A stretch of DNA of 41,275 nucleotides from DASWHX01 sp036397995 (lineage in GTDB: Bacteria > Bacteroidota > Bacteroidia > Cytophagales > Cyclobacteriaceae): positions 1 to 41,275 of the forward strand of contig DASWHX010000188.1 in the NCBI GenBank assembly GCA_036397995.1. The letters are read 5' to 3'. The translations under genes were made by a program, and so were the position numbers. Positions 33,541 through 41,275 of the stretch are shown here, one piece after another. The notes beneath the pieces are model-generated. The model did not search any database and was not told the DNA's origin. It worked only from the letters and a program-made list of their open reading frames with translations. How positions within the stretch are numbered: the stretch's first letter is position 1; every line of letters starts with the position of its first letter.

Positions 33541-35268
33541 CTATTCTGCTTTTAGCTTGTGTAATTCCTCTTTAACAAAAGCCATCAGTTCAGATATATA
33601 TGTCTTACTGAAGTCAAATTTAATATTCGCTGCTGCATAAACCTCAGGAATAGTTTTTGTATAACCTAATTTCAGAGCATCCATATAACCCTTCAATCCC
33701 TTGATATGATTTTCTTTGTAATTTTTCCAAACCGCGATTGCACCAAGTTGGGCCATCCCATATTCAATATAATAAAATGGGACCTCAAACAGGTGAAGTT
33801 GTTTCTGCCACAAATAGTTCCTGTTTTCTTCAAGACCGGTCCAATCAGTAATTGAGTCTGAAAATTGTTGAAATATTTTATTCCATACCACTCTTCTTTC
33901 GTCATGATTATGGGTGGGGTTTTCATAAATCCAATGTTGAAATTTGTCAATGGTGGCTACCCATGGAAGTGTTTCAATTATTTGTTCCAGATGCTCAATC
34001 TTTGCACGCTTCAAGTCTTCTTTTTTTTGAAAGAAAAGATTCCAATGATCCATAGAGATCAATTCCATAGACATAGAAGCAAGCTCCGCTACTTCAGAAG
34101 GTGGGTTTTTGAAATCGCCTAGTTCCAGTTTCCGCGTAAGGAAGGAGTGTACAGCGTGCCCGCCTTCATGCATAATGGTAACCATATCCCTCAAAGTTGA
34201 GGTGGCGTTCATAAATATAAATGGGACCCCAATCTCTGCAAGGGGGTAATTATATCCCCCAGGCGCTTTTCCTTTTCTGGACTCCAGATCCAAATGGTTC
34301 ATTTCACGCATTATTCGCAGACACTGCCCGAGAAACGGATCGAGTGCATCAAAACAAGCGATCGTCCTTTCAACAAGTTCATTGCTGTTGGTAAAAGGTA
34401 CCAATGCCTGACGACCAAGAATATCCACAGCTTTATCCCAGGGTTTTAAAGTAGCAAAGCTTAAGTTTTTTTTCCGATCTGCTGCCTGTTCATTCAATAA
34501 TGGAACAACTTCTGACCTGATTGATTCATGAAAATCAAAGCAGTCTTGTGGCTCGTAATCAAAACGACCCATTGAGGCAAACATATAATCTCTGAAATTG
34601 GCAAAGTCTGCATTACGAGCTATCTCATCTCTTAACCTGACCAACAAGGTAAAAAGGTCATCTAGTTTTTCCCTGTCCTCCAATCTTCTGAGTGATATTT
34701 TATTGTATACTTCCTCACGCAATTTGCGATCGATTGATTGCAGTTTCACAGCTGCTTGCTGAAGAGTTAGCTCTTTGCCATCGATCTCAATGGTCATAGC
34801 ACCGGAAATTTGGCCAAACTTTTGTGACTCGGTTTGAAGTTTTGTTTTAAGAGGAATATTTTCATCCCGGAAAATTTCAATCTGTTTAACCATGTTCCGG
34901 ATCATTATTTTGTAACCGGAGTCATCAATTTCATTAAAGAAAGGAGACTCTACAGCCTTCTTATTTAAGTCATTGGATATTGGAGCAACTTTCGGCTCAA
35001 TTTCGTTCACAAAAAATTCAAAAGACTTTCGCTTTTCCCCGTTCTCTGTATCACAAGACATTTTAATATACCTCCATGCAAGGTCTTCAGACAGTATGGA
35101 TTCCAGTTCGCTCCGGTCAATAAACCAATTCATCAGATTAGCTTTATTATCAATCTTCCTTTCCAGCAAATCCTGAAAGTAAGGCAGCAGTTGTGCCCAA
35201 TTTTTTACTGTAAAATCCTCAGGGAGAAATTTTCTTTTTTCCCTGGTAATCATGTTCACATCACTCAT
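33541..35268 (-). CDS. M3-family zinc oligoendopeptidase (PepF-like)
   Basis: A 575-residue cytosolic metallopeptidase with no signal. The zinc site is HEGGH (367-371, in MHEGGHAVHSF), and the third ligand is in SEVAELASMSMEL, around residue 395. The N-terminal domain is helical, as in oligoendopeptidase F. It cuts short peptides during protein and peptide recycling. It lies 9 bases downstream of paaE on the same strand, so the two share a transcript; the link to the reductase is not functional in any obvious way. Confidence 0.93.
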   Translation of the reverse strand: MSDVNMITREKRKFLPEDFTVKNWAQLLPYFQDLLERKIDNKANLMNWFIDRSELESILSEDLAWRYIKMSCDTENGEKRKSFEFFVNEIEPKVAPISNDLNKKAVESPFFNEIDDSGYKIMIRNMVKQIEIFRDENIPLKTKLQTESQKFGQISGAMTIEIDGKELTLQQAAVKLQSIDRKLREEVYNKISLRRLEDREKLDDLFTLLVRLRDEIARNADFANFRDYMFASMGRFDYEPQDCFDFHESIRSEVVPLLNEQAADRKKNLSFATLKPWDKAVDILGRQALVPFTNSNELVERTIACFDALDPFLGQCLRIMREMNHLDLESRKGKAPGGYNYPLAEIGVPFIFMNATSTLRDMVTIMHEGGHAVHSFLTRKLELGDFKNPPSEVAELASMSMELISMDHWNLFFQKKEDLKRAKIEHLEQIIETLPWVATIDKFQHWIYENPTHNHDERRVVWNKIFQQFSDSITDWTGLEENRNYLWQKQLHLFEVPFYYIEYGMAQLGAIAVWKNYKENHIKGLKGYMDALKLGYTKTIPEVYAAANIKFDFSKTYISELMAFVKEELHKLKAE

Positions 35269-35277
35269 CTTTTATTA

Positions 35278-36375
35278 TTAACCTATTTGAATTTTAACAT
35301 CGGAGCTAATGGGTCTGCCCACACAGGTAAGTACATATCCTTCTGATTTCTCGGCTTCAGACAGGCCTTCATCTTCATCCATTTTAATTTTACCTGAAAT
35401 TAGTTTTCCACGACAAGCGGTACAAAGACCGCTTTGACAGGAGAAGGGCAAATCAATATCACGATCTAAAGCTGTCTCAAGAATGTGCTGACCAGCTTTT
35501 ACTTCAAAGGTATATTCCTCTCCGTCATAAATCACGGTGACGTCGTAGTCTTTACCCTCCCCTTCTTCCATCGCTGAGTCTTGTTTTTCTTCTTTACCTA
35601 TGGTTCCCGCGACGAAACTTTCTTTGAAGATTTTTTCCCTGGGAATTCCTCTTTTTTCTAAAAGCGTTTCTACATTATTCATCATCCCTTCGGGTCCACA
35701 CATCAGGTAAACCGTTTTCTCAGGGCCCCAATTCGGAATTCTCTCAATAAGTTGCTGGAGCATTTCATGATTCAACAACCCTGAAGGACCCTGCCAATTC
35801 ACGGGAGCATCATCAAGGATATGAATAACCTGCAACCTGCCTTCATTGTGTTTCTGCAGATTCTCCAGCTGATCGCGAAATATCACCGAATCAATATTTC
35901 TATTACAATAAATCAGGGTAAGAATACTTTCAGGTTCCTGGTTCAATGTTGATTTAATAATGGAGATCAAGGGAGTAATCCCACTCCCACCACCGAACAT
36001 TATAATATGGCGTTTATTTTCAATACTGAATTCTGTAGTGAAATTACCCATAGGCTCCATTACTTCTAAAATGTCCCCAGCCTTTAATCGGGTATTCAGG
36101 TAGTCAGACATCAATCCGCCTTCAACTCTTTTCACCATAACCGCCGGGTTAGAGTCGGTAAAGGGTGATGAACAAAGGGAATAAGCACGCCTCACTTTCT
36201 TGCCATCAAAAGGTAGAATTATGGTTAGAAACTGGCCTGATTTATAGTCAATATTAACTTCAGGATCAAATACAATGGAAATTGCATCCTCAGTCTCCCT
36301 TACAACTTCTTTTACTTTGAGGTTGTAGTAATGTGAATTTGTTTTATTTGCAGCGATGCCCCCGGAATCACTCAT
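35278..36375 (-). CDS. paaE: PaaE-type FAD/2Fe-2S reductase
   Basis: A 365-residue protein. Residues 15-115 form the FAD-binding barrel with RAYS (63-66), and 120-245 the NAD(P)H domain with GGGSGITP (128-135) and CGPEGM (226-231). An acidic linker at 265-278 leads to a C-terminal plant-type ferredoxin with cysteines C313, C318, C321 and C351. The order matches PaaE, which feeds electrons from NADPH to the PaaAC di-iron site. It is separated from paaA-D by about 5 kb on the opposite strand, an arrangement that allows service to other oxygenases such as AlkB. It starts its own operon with the M3 peptidase gene. Confidence 0.93.
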   Translation of the reverse strand: MSDSGGIAANKTNSHYYNLKVKEVVRETEDAISIVFDPEVNIDYKSGQFLTIILPFDGKKVRRAYSLCSSPFTDSNPAVMVKRVEGGLMSDYLNTRLKAGDILEVMEPMGNFTTEFSIENKRHIIMFGGGSGITPLISIIKSTLNQEPESILTLIYCNRNIDSVIFRDQLENLQKHNEGRLQVIHILDDAPVNWQGPSGLLNHEMLQQLIERIPNWGPEKTVYLMCGPEGMMNNVETLLEKRGIPREKIFKESFVAGTIGKEEKQDSAMEEGEGKDYDVTVIYDGEEYTFEVKAGQHILETALDRDIDLPFSCQSGLCTACRGKLISGKIKMDEDEGLSEAEKSEGYVLTCVGRPISSDVKIQIG

Positions 36376-36425
36376 AATTGTCTTTTAGTTAAATAAGCCA
36401 CTTTTCATAATAAGGGCAGTAGTTG

Positions 36426-36433
36426 CAAATCTA
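36426..36433 (-). promoter_or_regulatory. candidate -7 element of paaE
   Basis: The minus strand reads TAGATTTG, a perfect TAnnTTTG, with a predicted start near 36420 and a ~45-base leader to the ATG. No TTG is found at the expected distance. The half-site CTAAC (36431-36435) overlaps the box and equals one arm of the TetR-gene palindrome, but the matching arm is absent. Confidence 0.35.
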
Positions 36434-36485
36434 ACCATGAAGCCAGAAAAAAGCCTTAGTTATGTTATTTTATGTTGAGGAAAAC

Positions 36486-36493
36486 TAAATTTG
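36486..36493 (+). promoter_or_regulatory. candidate -7 element of purB
   Basis: TAAATTTG is a perfect -7 match, ending 24 bases before the purB ATG. No good TTG lies 17-23 bases upstream. It supports initiation at the ATG at 36518 rather than at the TTG at 36491, which would overlap the box. Confidence 0.4.
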
Positions 36494-36517
36494 TGCCTTC
36501 ATAACCTTCACTTCTTA

Positions 36518-37855
36518 ATGGATCTGAATTCTCTGTCTGCACTTTCACCTATTGATGGCCGCTATCGAAATCAAACTAAAACGCTTGCGCCTTACTTTTC
36601 AGAGATTGGACTGTTTCGATACAGGGTGCGGGTTGAAATTGAATATTTTATTTCCCTATGTAAAATTCCCCTGCCTCAACTAACAAAATTCGATAAGAAC
36701 AAGTTTGATGATTTGAGGAAAATTTATGAAAAATTTTCCGAGGAAGATGCGAACCACATCAAAGACATAGAAAAGACGACCAACCACGATGTGAAGGCCG
36801 TAGAATATTTTCTAAAAAACTGTTTTGAAGAGTTGGGCTTAAAAAACTTTTCCGAATTTATTCATTTCGGTTTAACGTCACAGGATATTAATAATACCGG
36901 TATCCCGCTTTCCCTGAAAGAGTTTATGGAATTCGATTTTAATCCTCTTTTATCCGAAGTGGCCGATCTTATTAATCATTGCTCAAAACTTTGGGAGAAA
37001 ATACCGATGTTGGCCAGGACTCATGGGCAGCCTGCTTCACCAACATTTGTGGGAAAGGAGTTCCTGGTTTTTAAAGTGAGACTTGAGCAGCAGCGCAGTT
37101 TACTTGAATCAATTCCCTATTCAGCAAAATTTGGAGGTGCAAGTGGAAACCTGAATGCCCACAAGGTGACATATCCTGATATTAACTGGGATGCATTTGC
37201 GGATACATTCGTTGAACAACTGGGGATGAAACGTAGTTTTCCTACTACCCAGGTAGAACATTATGATAATCTGGCCGCTCTCTTCGATAATGTTAAGAGA
37301 ATCAATACTATTTTTATCGACCTGTGCCGGGATTTATGGCTTTATATTTCATTCGGCTATTTTTTTCAAAAGATTAAGGATGGAGAGATTGGTTCTTCAG
37401 CGATGCCTCATAAAGTGAATCCTATTGATTTCGAAAATGCAGAAGGAAACCTGGGTTTTGCAAATGCAATTTTTGAACACCTCAGTTCGAAGTTACCGGT
37501 ATCCAGGCTTCAACGTGATTTAACTGATTCTACTGTTTTGAGAAATATAGGAGTTCCTTTTTCACATACCGTGGTTGCTTACCGATCACTGCTTAAAGGT
37601 TTGGGTAAATTGCAGTTAAACAAGGAAGCTATTGACAGTGATTTACAAGATAACTGGGTGGTAGTTGCTGAAGCAATTCAAAACATATTGAAGCGGGAAG
37701 GTCACTCAAAACCTTATGAAATTCTGAAAGACCTTACGCGTAAAAGTGAAAAGATCACTGAACAGGAAGTAAAAAACTTTATTGAACAACTTAAAGTTTC
37801 AGACAAGGTTAAGGAAGAACTTAAGAAAATCACTCCATTTAATTACACAGGTTAA
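36518..37855 (+). CDS. purB: adenylosuccinate lyase
   Basis: The ATG at 36518 gives 445 residues and MDLNSLSALSPIDGRYRNQ, the usual PurB start (SALSPIDGRY); a TTG start at 36491 is unlikely as it lies in the promoter. The fumarase/aspartase superfamily signature is GSSAMPHKVNPIDFEN (292-307), with TTNHDVKAVEY (around H90) and ARTHGQPASP (H169). It cleaves SAICAR to AICAR and adenylosuccinate to AMP, both with release of fumarate, in purine synthesis. It is divergent from paaE and converges with a small secreted protein gene, the stops lying only 3 bases apart. Confidence 0.97.
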   Translation: MDLNSLSALSPIDGRYRNQTKTLAPYFSEIGLFRYRVRVEIEYFISLCKIPLPQLTKFDKNKFDDLRKIYEKFSEEDANHIKDIEKTTNHDVKAVEYFLKNCFEELGLKNFSEFIHFGLTSQDINNTGIPLSLKEFMEFDFNPLLSEVADLINHCSKLWEKIPMLARTHGQPASPTFVGKEFLVFKVRLEQQRSLLESIPYSAKFGGASGNLNAHKVTYPDINWDAFADTFVEQLGMKRSFPTTQVEHYDNLAALFDNVKRINTIFIDLCRDLWLYISFGYFFQKIKDGEIGSSAMPHKVNPIDFENAEGNLGFANAIFEHLSSKLPVSRLQRDLTDSTVLRNIGVPFSHTVVAYRSLLKGLGKLQLNKEAIDSDLQDNWVVVAEAIQNILKREGHSKPYEILKDLTRKSEKITEQEVKNFIEQLKVSDKVKEELKKITPFNYTG

Positions 37856-37858
37856 GAA

Positions 37859-38272
37859 TTAGCCTACCCTGTCTCCAGTCTTCTGGCGGCACTCCCTGGT
37901 CTTATTTTTTTCGACAACTTTCCAGAAAATACTGTGCTTTAGAGTAATAATTAATTTGACACCGAAATTGTGCCAGCTTTTCTTAAACCGAGCCTTAAAG
38001 ATTGGATTGGGCTGCGGTTGAATTACATAAATATATCCTTTTGATCTTGTAAATTCCTCGAAGCACAAATTGCCATACAAAATTCCCTGGGTGTCAGACT
38101 TTAGGATCTCCAGATATTTTTTTGCTTTTGGGCCTTCCTTGCTGATATCAACTCTCGGATTTTGATCAATTTTATTTGTTTTAGGTGGTTTATCCTGGGC
38201 GAAGGTAAAGGAGCATAGTCCAGTTAGAAATACACCTAGAAAAATATATTCTAAATACGCAACTCTTCTCAT
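37859..38272 (-). CDS. small secreted hypothetical protein
   Basis: A 137-residue protein with a signal peptide (MRRVAYLEYIFLGVFLTGL, ending near TFAQ), then a polar, Lys-rich mature part ending in a basic tail (NKTRECRQKTGDRVG). I do not recognise it. It lies 68 bases downstream of the tolC stop on the same strand; a weak terminator lies between, so it may or may not be in the efflux transcript. The one-off -7 element TACTTTTA sits just before its ATG on the minus strand. Confidence 0.5.
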   Translation of the reverse strand: MRRVAYLEYIFLGVFLTGLCSFTFAQDKPPKTNKIDQNPRVDISKEGPKAKKYLEILKSDTQGILYGNLCFEEFTRSKGYIYVIQPQPNPIFKARFKKSWHNFGVKLIITLKHSIFWKVVEKNKTRECRQKTGDRVG

Positions 38273-38283
38273 TGCTTAAAAGT

Positions 38284-38304
38284 ACAGGATATTTGGGAAT
38301 CCTG
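38284..38304 (-). terminator. weak intrinsic terminator after the efflux operon
   Basis: CAGGAT (38285-38290) and ATCCTG (38299-38304) form a 6-base-pair stem with an 8-base loop, followed on the minus strand by TACTTTT. The short stem and impure T run make it weak; the same bases overlap the candidate -7 box of the next gene. Confidence 0.35.
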
Positions 38305-38339
38305 CATTTATTTCTGTCTACGGGATTAATTGTTTTTAT

Positions 38340-39794
38340 TTAATCTTCCGGCAGATACAGAATCTGATTGGTTGCAAAATCATGGAGAGTTAGTCTTCTA
38401 AGGTTATAATAGGCGCCCCAAAAGTTACGCAATGAGGTGATATAAGTACGCTTCGCATTATCTTTTTCTGTTAAGGCAAGACTTAAATCAGTAATACTGA
38501 TCTTGCCAATCAGATACCTGTTTTTTGAAATATCATATCTACGTAGTGAAATTTCATCCGCTTTTTGTGTGATAACAATTTGGTCTTTAAGCATCTTGAA
38601 GGTTCTCACCTGGGTTAGTACTTCCTGGTCGAAATTCTGTTCATCCTGCTGAACTGTAAAATCAACTAATTTCAGATTTGCTTCAGCTGTTTTTTTTCTG
38701 GATTTCTGCCGCCCCCAATCCACAATTGGGATAAAGAACCCAAGTCTTACCCGTTGTTGATCTCCAGGGTTATTATAGACTCCTGGGAAGTCTGTGGCCT
38801 GATTGCTTAAACCAAAAACCCCAAACAATGAAGCGTCTAATCCGGATTCACCTACAGCCCTGGAAACATCTCTTTCCGCCTCCAGTTTTCTTCTGTCAAA
38901 CGCGACTGCTTCCTGCCTGTTATTACGAGCTTGCTGCAAAGCTACTTGCTCATCCACTGCAAATTCCGGAACGGTAGCGGGCACAATAAGCACAAGATTT
39001 TCATCGGTAATTCCAAGATATGATCTCAACCGTAATTGTGAAGTTTCAAAATTCAACTCTGACTCCGCGACTGCCTGTCGGGAGTTCATCAGGTTAAGTT
39101 CCAATTGCAATAACTCATTTTCAGGAATTTTACCAAGTTCATATCGGCCTTGCGCAATTTTGAAAATTGTATCATTACTTTCCACGTTCTTCCTGGCAAT
39201 ATCTAATGAAATCTGTGCTATCAGTAAATCAAAAAATAAATTACTGGCAGTTTGTGAAATACTCTCCAAATCTTCCGCGAACTTTCTTCTGGATTCTTCA
39301 TAACGAAGCGGCTCGATCCGCCGATCCCACCGAAGTTGATTAAACTGGAACAAGGGCTGAGAAAATCCAATTTCCAATGGATTGCCACCATATACTTGAG
39401 CATTGGTCTCCAAATTGTCAAATCGTGAAATACTGCTATTGAGAAAAACCTGTGTGCCGGTAGGGGCAATAGCCTGACTTAAGCTTAACGTTAAATCGGA
39501 GTTCATCCTGTTCACTGAAGGATAGCTGTAAGTACCATCCGGTTGAACCACAGGTGTTACCGAGTGATTGAAGTCAGGAAGGGTTCCGTCAAGAGCCAAC
39601 CGTGGTGCATAATTACTTTTATAGGTTCGAAATTGCCAATACCTGTTTTCCCGGATTGTTTCGGCAAGAATGGCCGCCGTGGACTGTTGCTTTGCCATAC
39701 GTACTACTTCTTCCAAAGTTAAAATGGTTCTTTCCTGTGAATAAACCGGTGATGAAGAGATAATACAAATAATGAGAATGGATAACTTATTCAT
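38340..39794 (-). CDS. TolC-family outer-membrane efflux protein
   Basis: A 484-residue protein with a signal peptide ending near PVYSQ, then the paired helical repeats of outer-membrane efflux factors (ILTLEEVVRMAKQQS, ARKNVESNDTIFKIAQGRYELGKI, RYLIGKISITDLSLALTEKD). The two copies of the GKI(P)-type hinge support the tandem OEP domains. It would provide the trimeric channel of a tripartite pump. The start overlaps the end of the permease gene by 8 bases, tying it to the MacB-type transporter. Confidence 0.9.
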   Translation of the reverse strand: MNKLSILIICIISSSPVYSQERTILTLEEVVRMAKQQSTAAILAETIRENRYWQFRTYKSNYAPRLALDGTLPDFNHSVTPVVQPDGTYSYPSVNRMNSDLTLSLSQAIAPTGTQVFLNSSISRFDNLETNAQVYGGNPLEIGFSQPLFQFNQLRWDRRIEPLRYEESRRKFAEDLESISQTASNLFFDLLIAQISLDIARKNVESNDTIFKIAQGRYELGKIPENELLQLELNLMNSRQAVAESELNFETSQLRLRSYLGITDENLVLIVPATVPEFAVDEQVALQQARNNRQEAVAFDRRKLEAERDVSRAVGESGLDASLFGVFGLSNQATDFPGVYNNPGDQQRVRLGFFIPIVDWGRQKSRKKTAEANLKLVDFTVQQDEQNFDQEVLTQVRTFKMLKDQIVITQKADEISLRRYDISKNRYLIGKISITDLSLALTEKDNAKRTYITSLRNFWGAYYNLRRLTLHDFATNQILYLPED

Positions 39795-41148
39795 GACGTA
39801 ATGATGTTATTGGATCCTGATTAGCGGCTCGCCGGGCCGGGGCTAATCCGAAAATTAAACCAACGGTCGCGGCTACACCAAATGATAATATGATAGATGA
39901 AAACGTAATTATTGTTGGGATCTCGGCAATCCTTGACACTCCAATTGCAATGCCCACGCCCAACATAACTCCTATTAAACCTCCGGTAATACTTATCATA
40001 ATCGCTTCAAACAAAAATTGAAGTATAATATCTTTTTTTTGTGCTCCGATCGATAAGCGTAATCCTATTTCTTTTATTCTCTCCATCACGGAAGCCAGCA
40101 TAATATTCATGATACCTATACCACCAACCAGAAGTGAAATTCCCGCGATTGCTCCTAAAACAAAATTGAAAATACTTTTGGTTCGTTGTTGTTGTTTCAA
40201 TAAGAGTTCCGGAATTGTTATTTCATAATCAACAACTTCAAAATGTCTTCGTTGGATCATCCTGGCCACAATATCTGCTACCGGATTTAGCAATTCCGTT
40301 TCGCCAACCTGGATCACCAGGCGATCAAGTTGATGGTAATTCTCCTGGGTAGTGGGTTCATCAGTGGATGAAGAGCCTATTATGATCACATTGCCCCGGC
40401 TGATTCTTGCTCCTGCTTGCACGCCGGTGCTTGTAAGCAAATCCCTGTTTTCGTATCTGATCAACATAGCCTGGATAGGTATATATACATCCATATTATA
40501 GTCTCGGATGCCCAGGTTTGAAATTGCATTTTCGCTAATTAATCTTTCTTCCAGAACACCGATAATCTCCAGCCATTGCGATCCGCACTTTATGGATTTA
40601 CCTATAGGGTTATCCGTAGGAAAGAATTTGGTATTTATTCCTTTTCCTATAATACATACGGCATCTCCCCGTTTTAGGTGCTCATCGTTAAACATTTTCC
40701 CATCCGACAACACAAAATTAGCTACTTCAAAATATTCGGGCTGCACTCCAACCAATTTAGCAGACCGTCTTAAGCCACTCTTTATGATGTAAGTTTCAAT
40801 AAGAATTTCAGGGCTGAGTCTTTCTATCCCAGGGACAATTTTTCTGATACTTTCGGCATCACGCAGTGTTAGCCCGGGAGAAAATTTCTTTTTCTCCTTA
40901 CCGGTAGCAACATCTTCCTCTACAGCTCCTTCAGATTGCTCAACCACAGGAGTTATCACAATATTGTTAACGCCTACCAGCTTAATTTGCTCCAGTATTT
41001 CCTGCTGAGCTCCATTTCCAATGGCAAGCATAGCAATTACCGCCGCTACTCCGAAAATAATCCCGAGGGCTGTAAGTATTGATCGCATCTTGTTGGCAAA
41101 GACCGCCTCAAGAGCAATGTAGATATTTGCAATAAACCTTTCCGACAC
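39787..41148 (-). CDS. MacB-type ABC transporter permease
   Basis: A 453-residue permease: an N-terminal transmembrane helix (about 23-45, SILTALGIIFGVAAVIAML), a large periplasmic MacB_PCD domain (about 50-310), and three C-terminal helices in the FtsX-like domain (IFNFVLGAIAGISLLVGGIG, ISITGGLIGVMLGVGIAIGV, then GLIFGLAPARRAANQDP). It moves a substrate, such as a toxin, drug or lipopeptide, with an ATPase, adaptor and TolC. There is no ATP-binding gene between the adaptor end and this gene, so it must lie upstream of the window or elsewhere. Overlaps tolC by 8 bases; starts 10 bases after the adaptor stop. Confidence 0.9.
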   Translation of the reverse strand: MSERFIANIYIALEAVFANKMRSILTALGIIFGVAAVIAMLAIGNGAQQEILEQIKLVGVNNIVITPVVEQSEGAVEEDVATGKEKKKFSPGLTLRDAESIRKIVPGIERLSPEILIETYIIKSGLRRSAKLVGVQPEYFEVANFVLSDGKMFNDEHLKRGDAVCIIGKGINTKFFPTDNPIGKSIKCGSQWLEIIGVLEERLISENAISNLGIRDYNMDVYIPIQAMLIRYENRDLLTSTGVQAGARISRGNVIIIGSSSTDEPTTQENYHQLDRLVIQVGETELLNPVADIVARMIQRRHFEVVDYEITIPELLLKQQQRTKSIFNFVLGAIAGISLLVGGIGIMNIMLASVMERIKEIGLRLSIGAQKKDIILQFLFEAIMISITGGLIGVMLGVGIAIGVSRIAEIPTIITFSSIILSFGVAATVGLIFGLAPARRAANQDPITSLRHE

Positions 41149-41158
41149 TTTGCTTTAA

Positions 41159-41275
41159 TTATCTATCTCCTTGCGGACGCGCACCTGATGTACTTCCTGG
41201 GGTTTGACCAGGCCGCCTAAATCTGCTTGCAGGAACTACCTGACCGTTGGGTAAAGTTATCATGGGCTCCAATTC
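41159..41275 (-). CDS. C-terminal tail of a probable periplasmic adaptor (5' end outside window)
   Basis: On the minus strand an open frame of 38 codons enters from the window end and stops with TAA at 41159-41161. The last residues, starting ELEPMITLPNGQVVP and rich in Pro, Gly, Arg and Gln, are consistent with the C-terminal end of an HlyD/MacA-type adaptor. The identity rests mainly on position: it is 10 bases before the MacB-type permease and in the same direction. Confidence 0.5.
   Translation of the reverse strand, partial: ELEPMITLPNGQVVPASRFRRPGQTPGSTSGARPQGDR

Noticed and set aside
38803..39303. 166-codon open frame antisense to the TolC-family gene
   Set aside because: Ser/Leu-rich translation typical of the antisense of a coding gene; no start context and no recognisable motif.
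1..41275. CRISPR array, insertion sequence, prophage or restriction system
   Set aside because: No spaced direct repeats, transposase, integrase, phage structural or defence gene was recognised anywhere in the window.

Overview
The window looks like a chromosome segment of an AT-rich member of the Bacteroidota, most likely of the Cytophagales. This is an inference from gene content: type IX secretion (T9SS) sorting domains end two proteins, a very long C25-peptidase protein resembling PorU2 is present, and three loci carry the phylum promoter element TAnnTTTG with or without TTG about 20 bases upstream. No rRNA, IS element, phage gene or CRISPR array was seen. No gap between genes exceeds 300 bases.

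1 to about 9.6 kb holds the tail of a T9SS-sorted protein, a small lipoprotein, an enoyl-CoA hydratase family enzyme, a short-form ComEC, PhoH, a SAM hydroxide adenosyltransferase family protein whose usual catalytic Asp and His positions look substituted, a small ABM-fold protein, tRNA-Leu(CAA) with a clear promoter and a bidirectional terminator, a 1034-residue secreted T9SS cargo, and a beta-barrel protein.

9.6 to 19 kb holds a minus-strand signalling cluster: a one-TM hybrid histidine kinase with REC and AraC-type HTH, a Rossmann-like protein I cannot assign, and a PAS histidine kinase whose frame follows the Rossmann gene's stop codon without a shift. An XRE regulator and the 1620-residue PorU2-like protein follow.

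19 to 24.4 kb holds a PadR/PspC pair and an ECF sigma / anti-sigma / acidic outer-membrane-barrel operon, both typical envelope-sensing layouts.

24.4 to 36.4 kb is the metabolic core. A TetR gene with a strong promoter and an embedded palindrome heads a compact run: paaA, a double-length paaB, paaC, paaD, a lipoprotein and a well-conserved alkB. The reductase paaE lies about 5 kb further on the other strand, in an operon with an M3 oligopeptidase. Between them sit fhs and fdhD, overlapping by one base, and an unassigned membrane protein. My reading is a hydrocarbon/aromatic oxidation unit in which PaaE could feed electrons to PaaABC and possibly AlkB, since no rubredoxin gene is visible.

36.5 kb to the end holds purB, a small secreted protein, and a minus-strand efflux operon of adaptor (cut by the window edge), MacB-type permease and TolC-type outer-membrane protein.

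The best leads for something undescribed are the kinase-Rossmann-kinase cluster, the altered SAM-adenosyltransferase coupled to an ABM protein, and the TetR-paaABCD-lipoprotein-alkB operon with its tandem PaaB.
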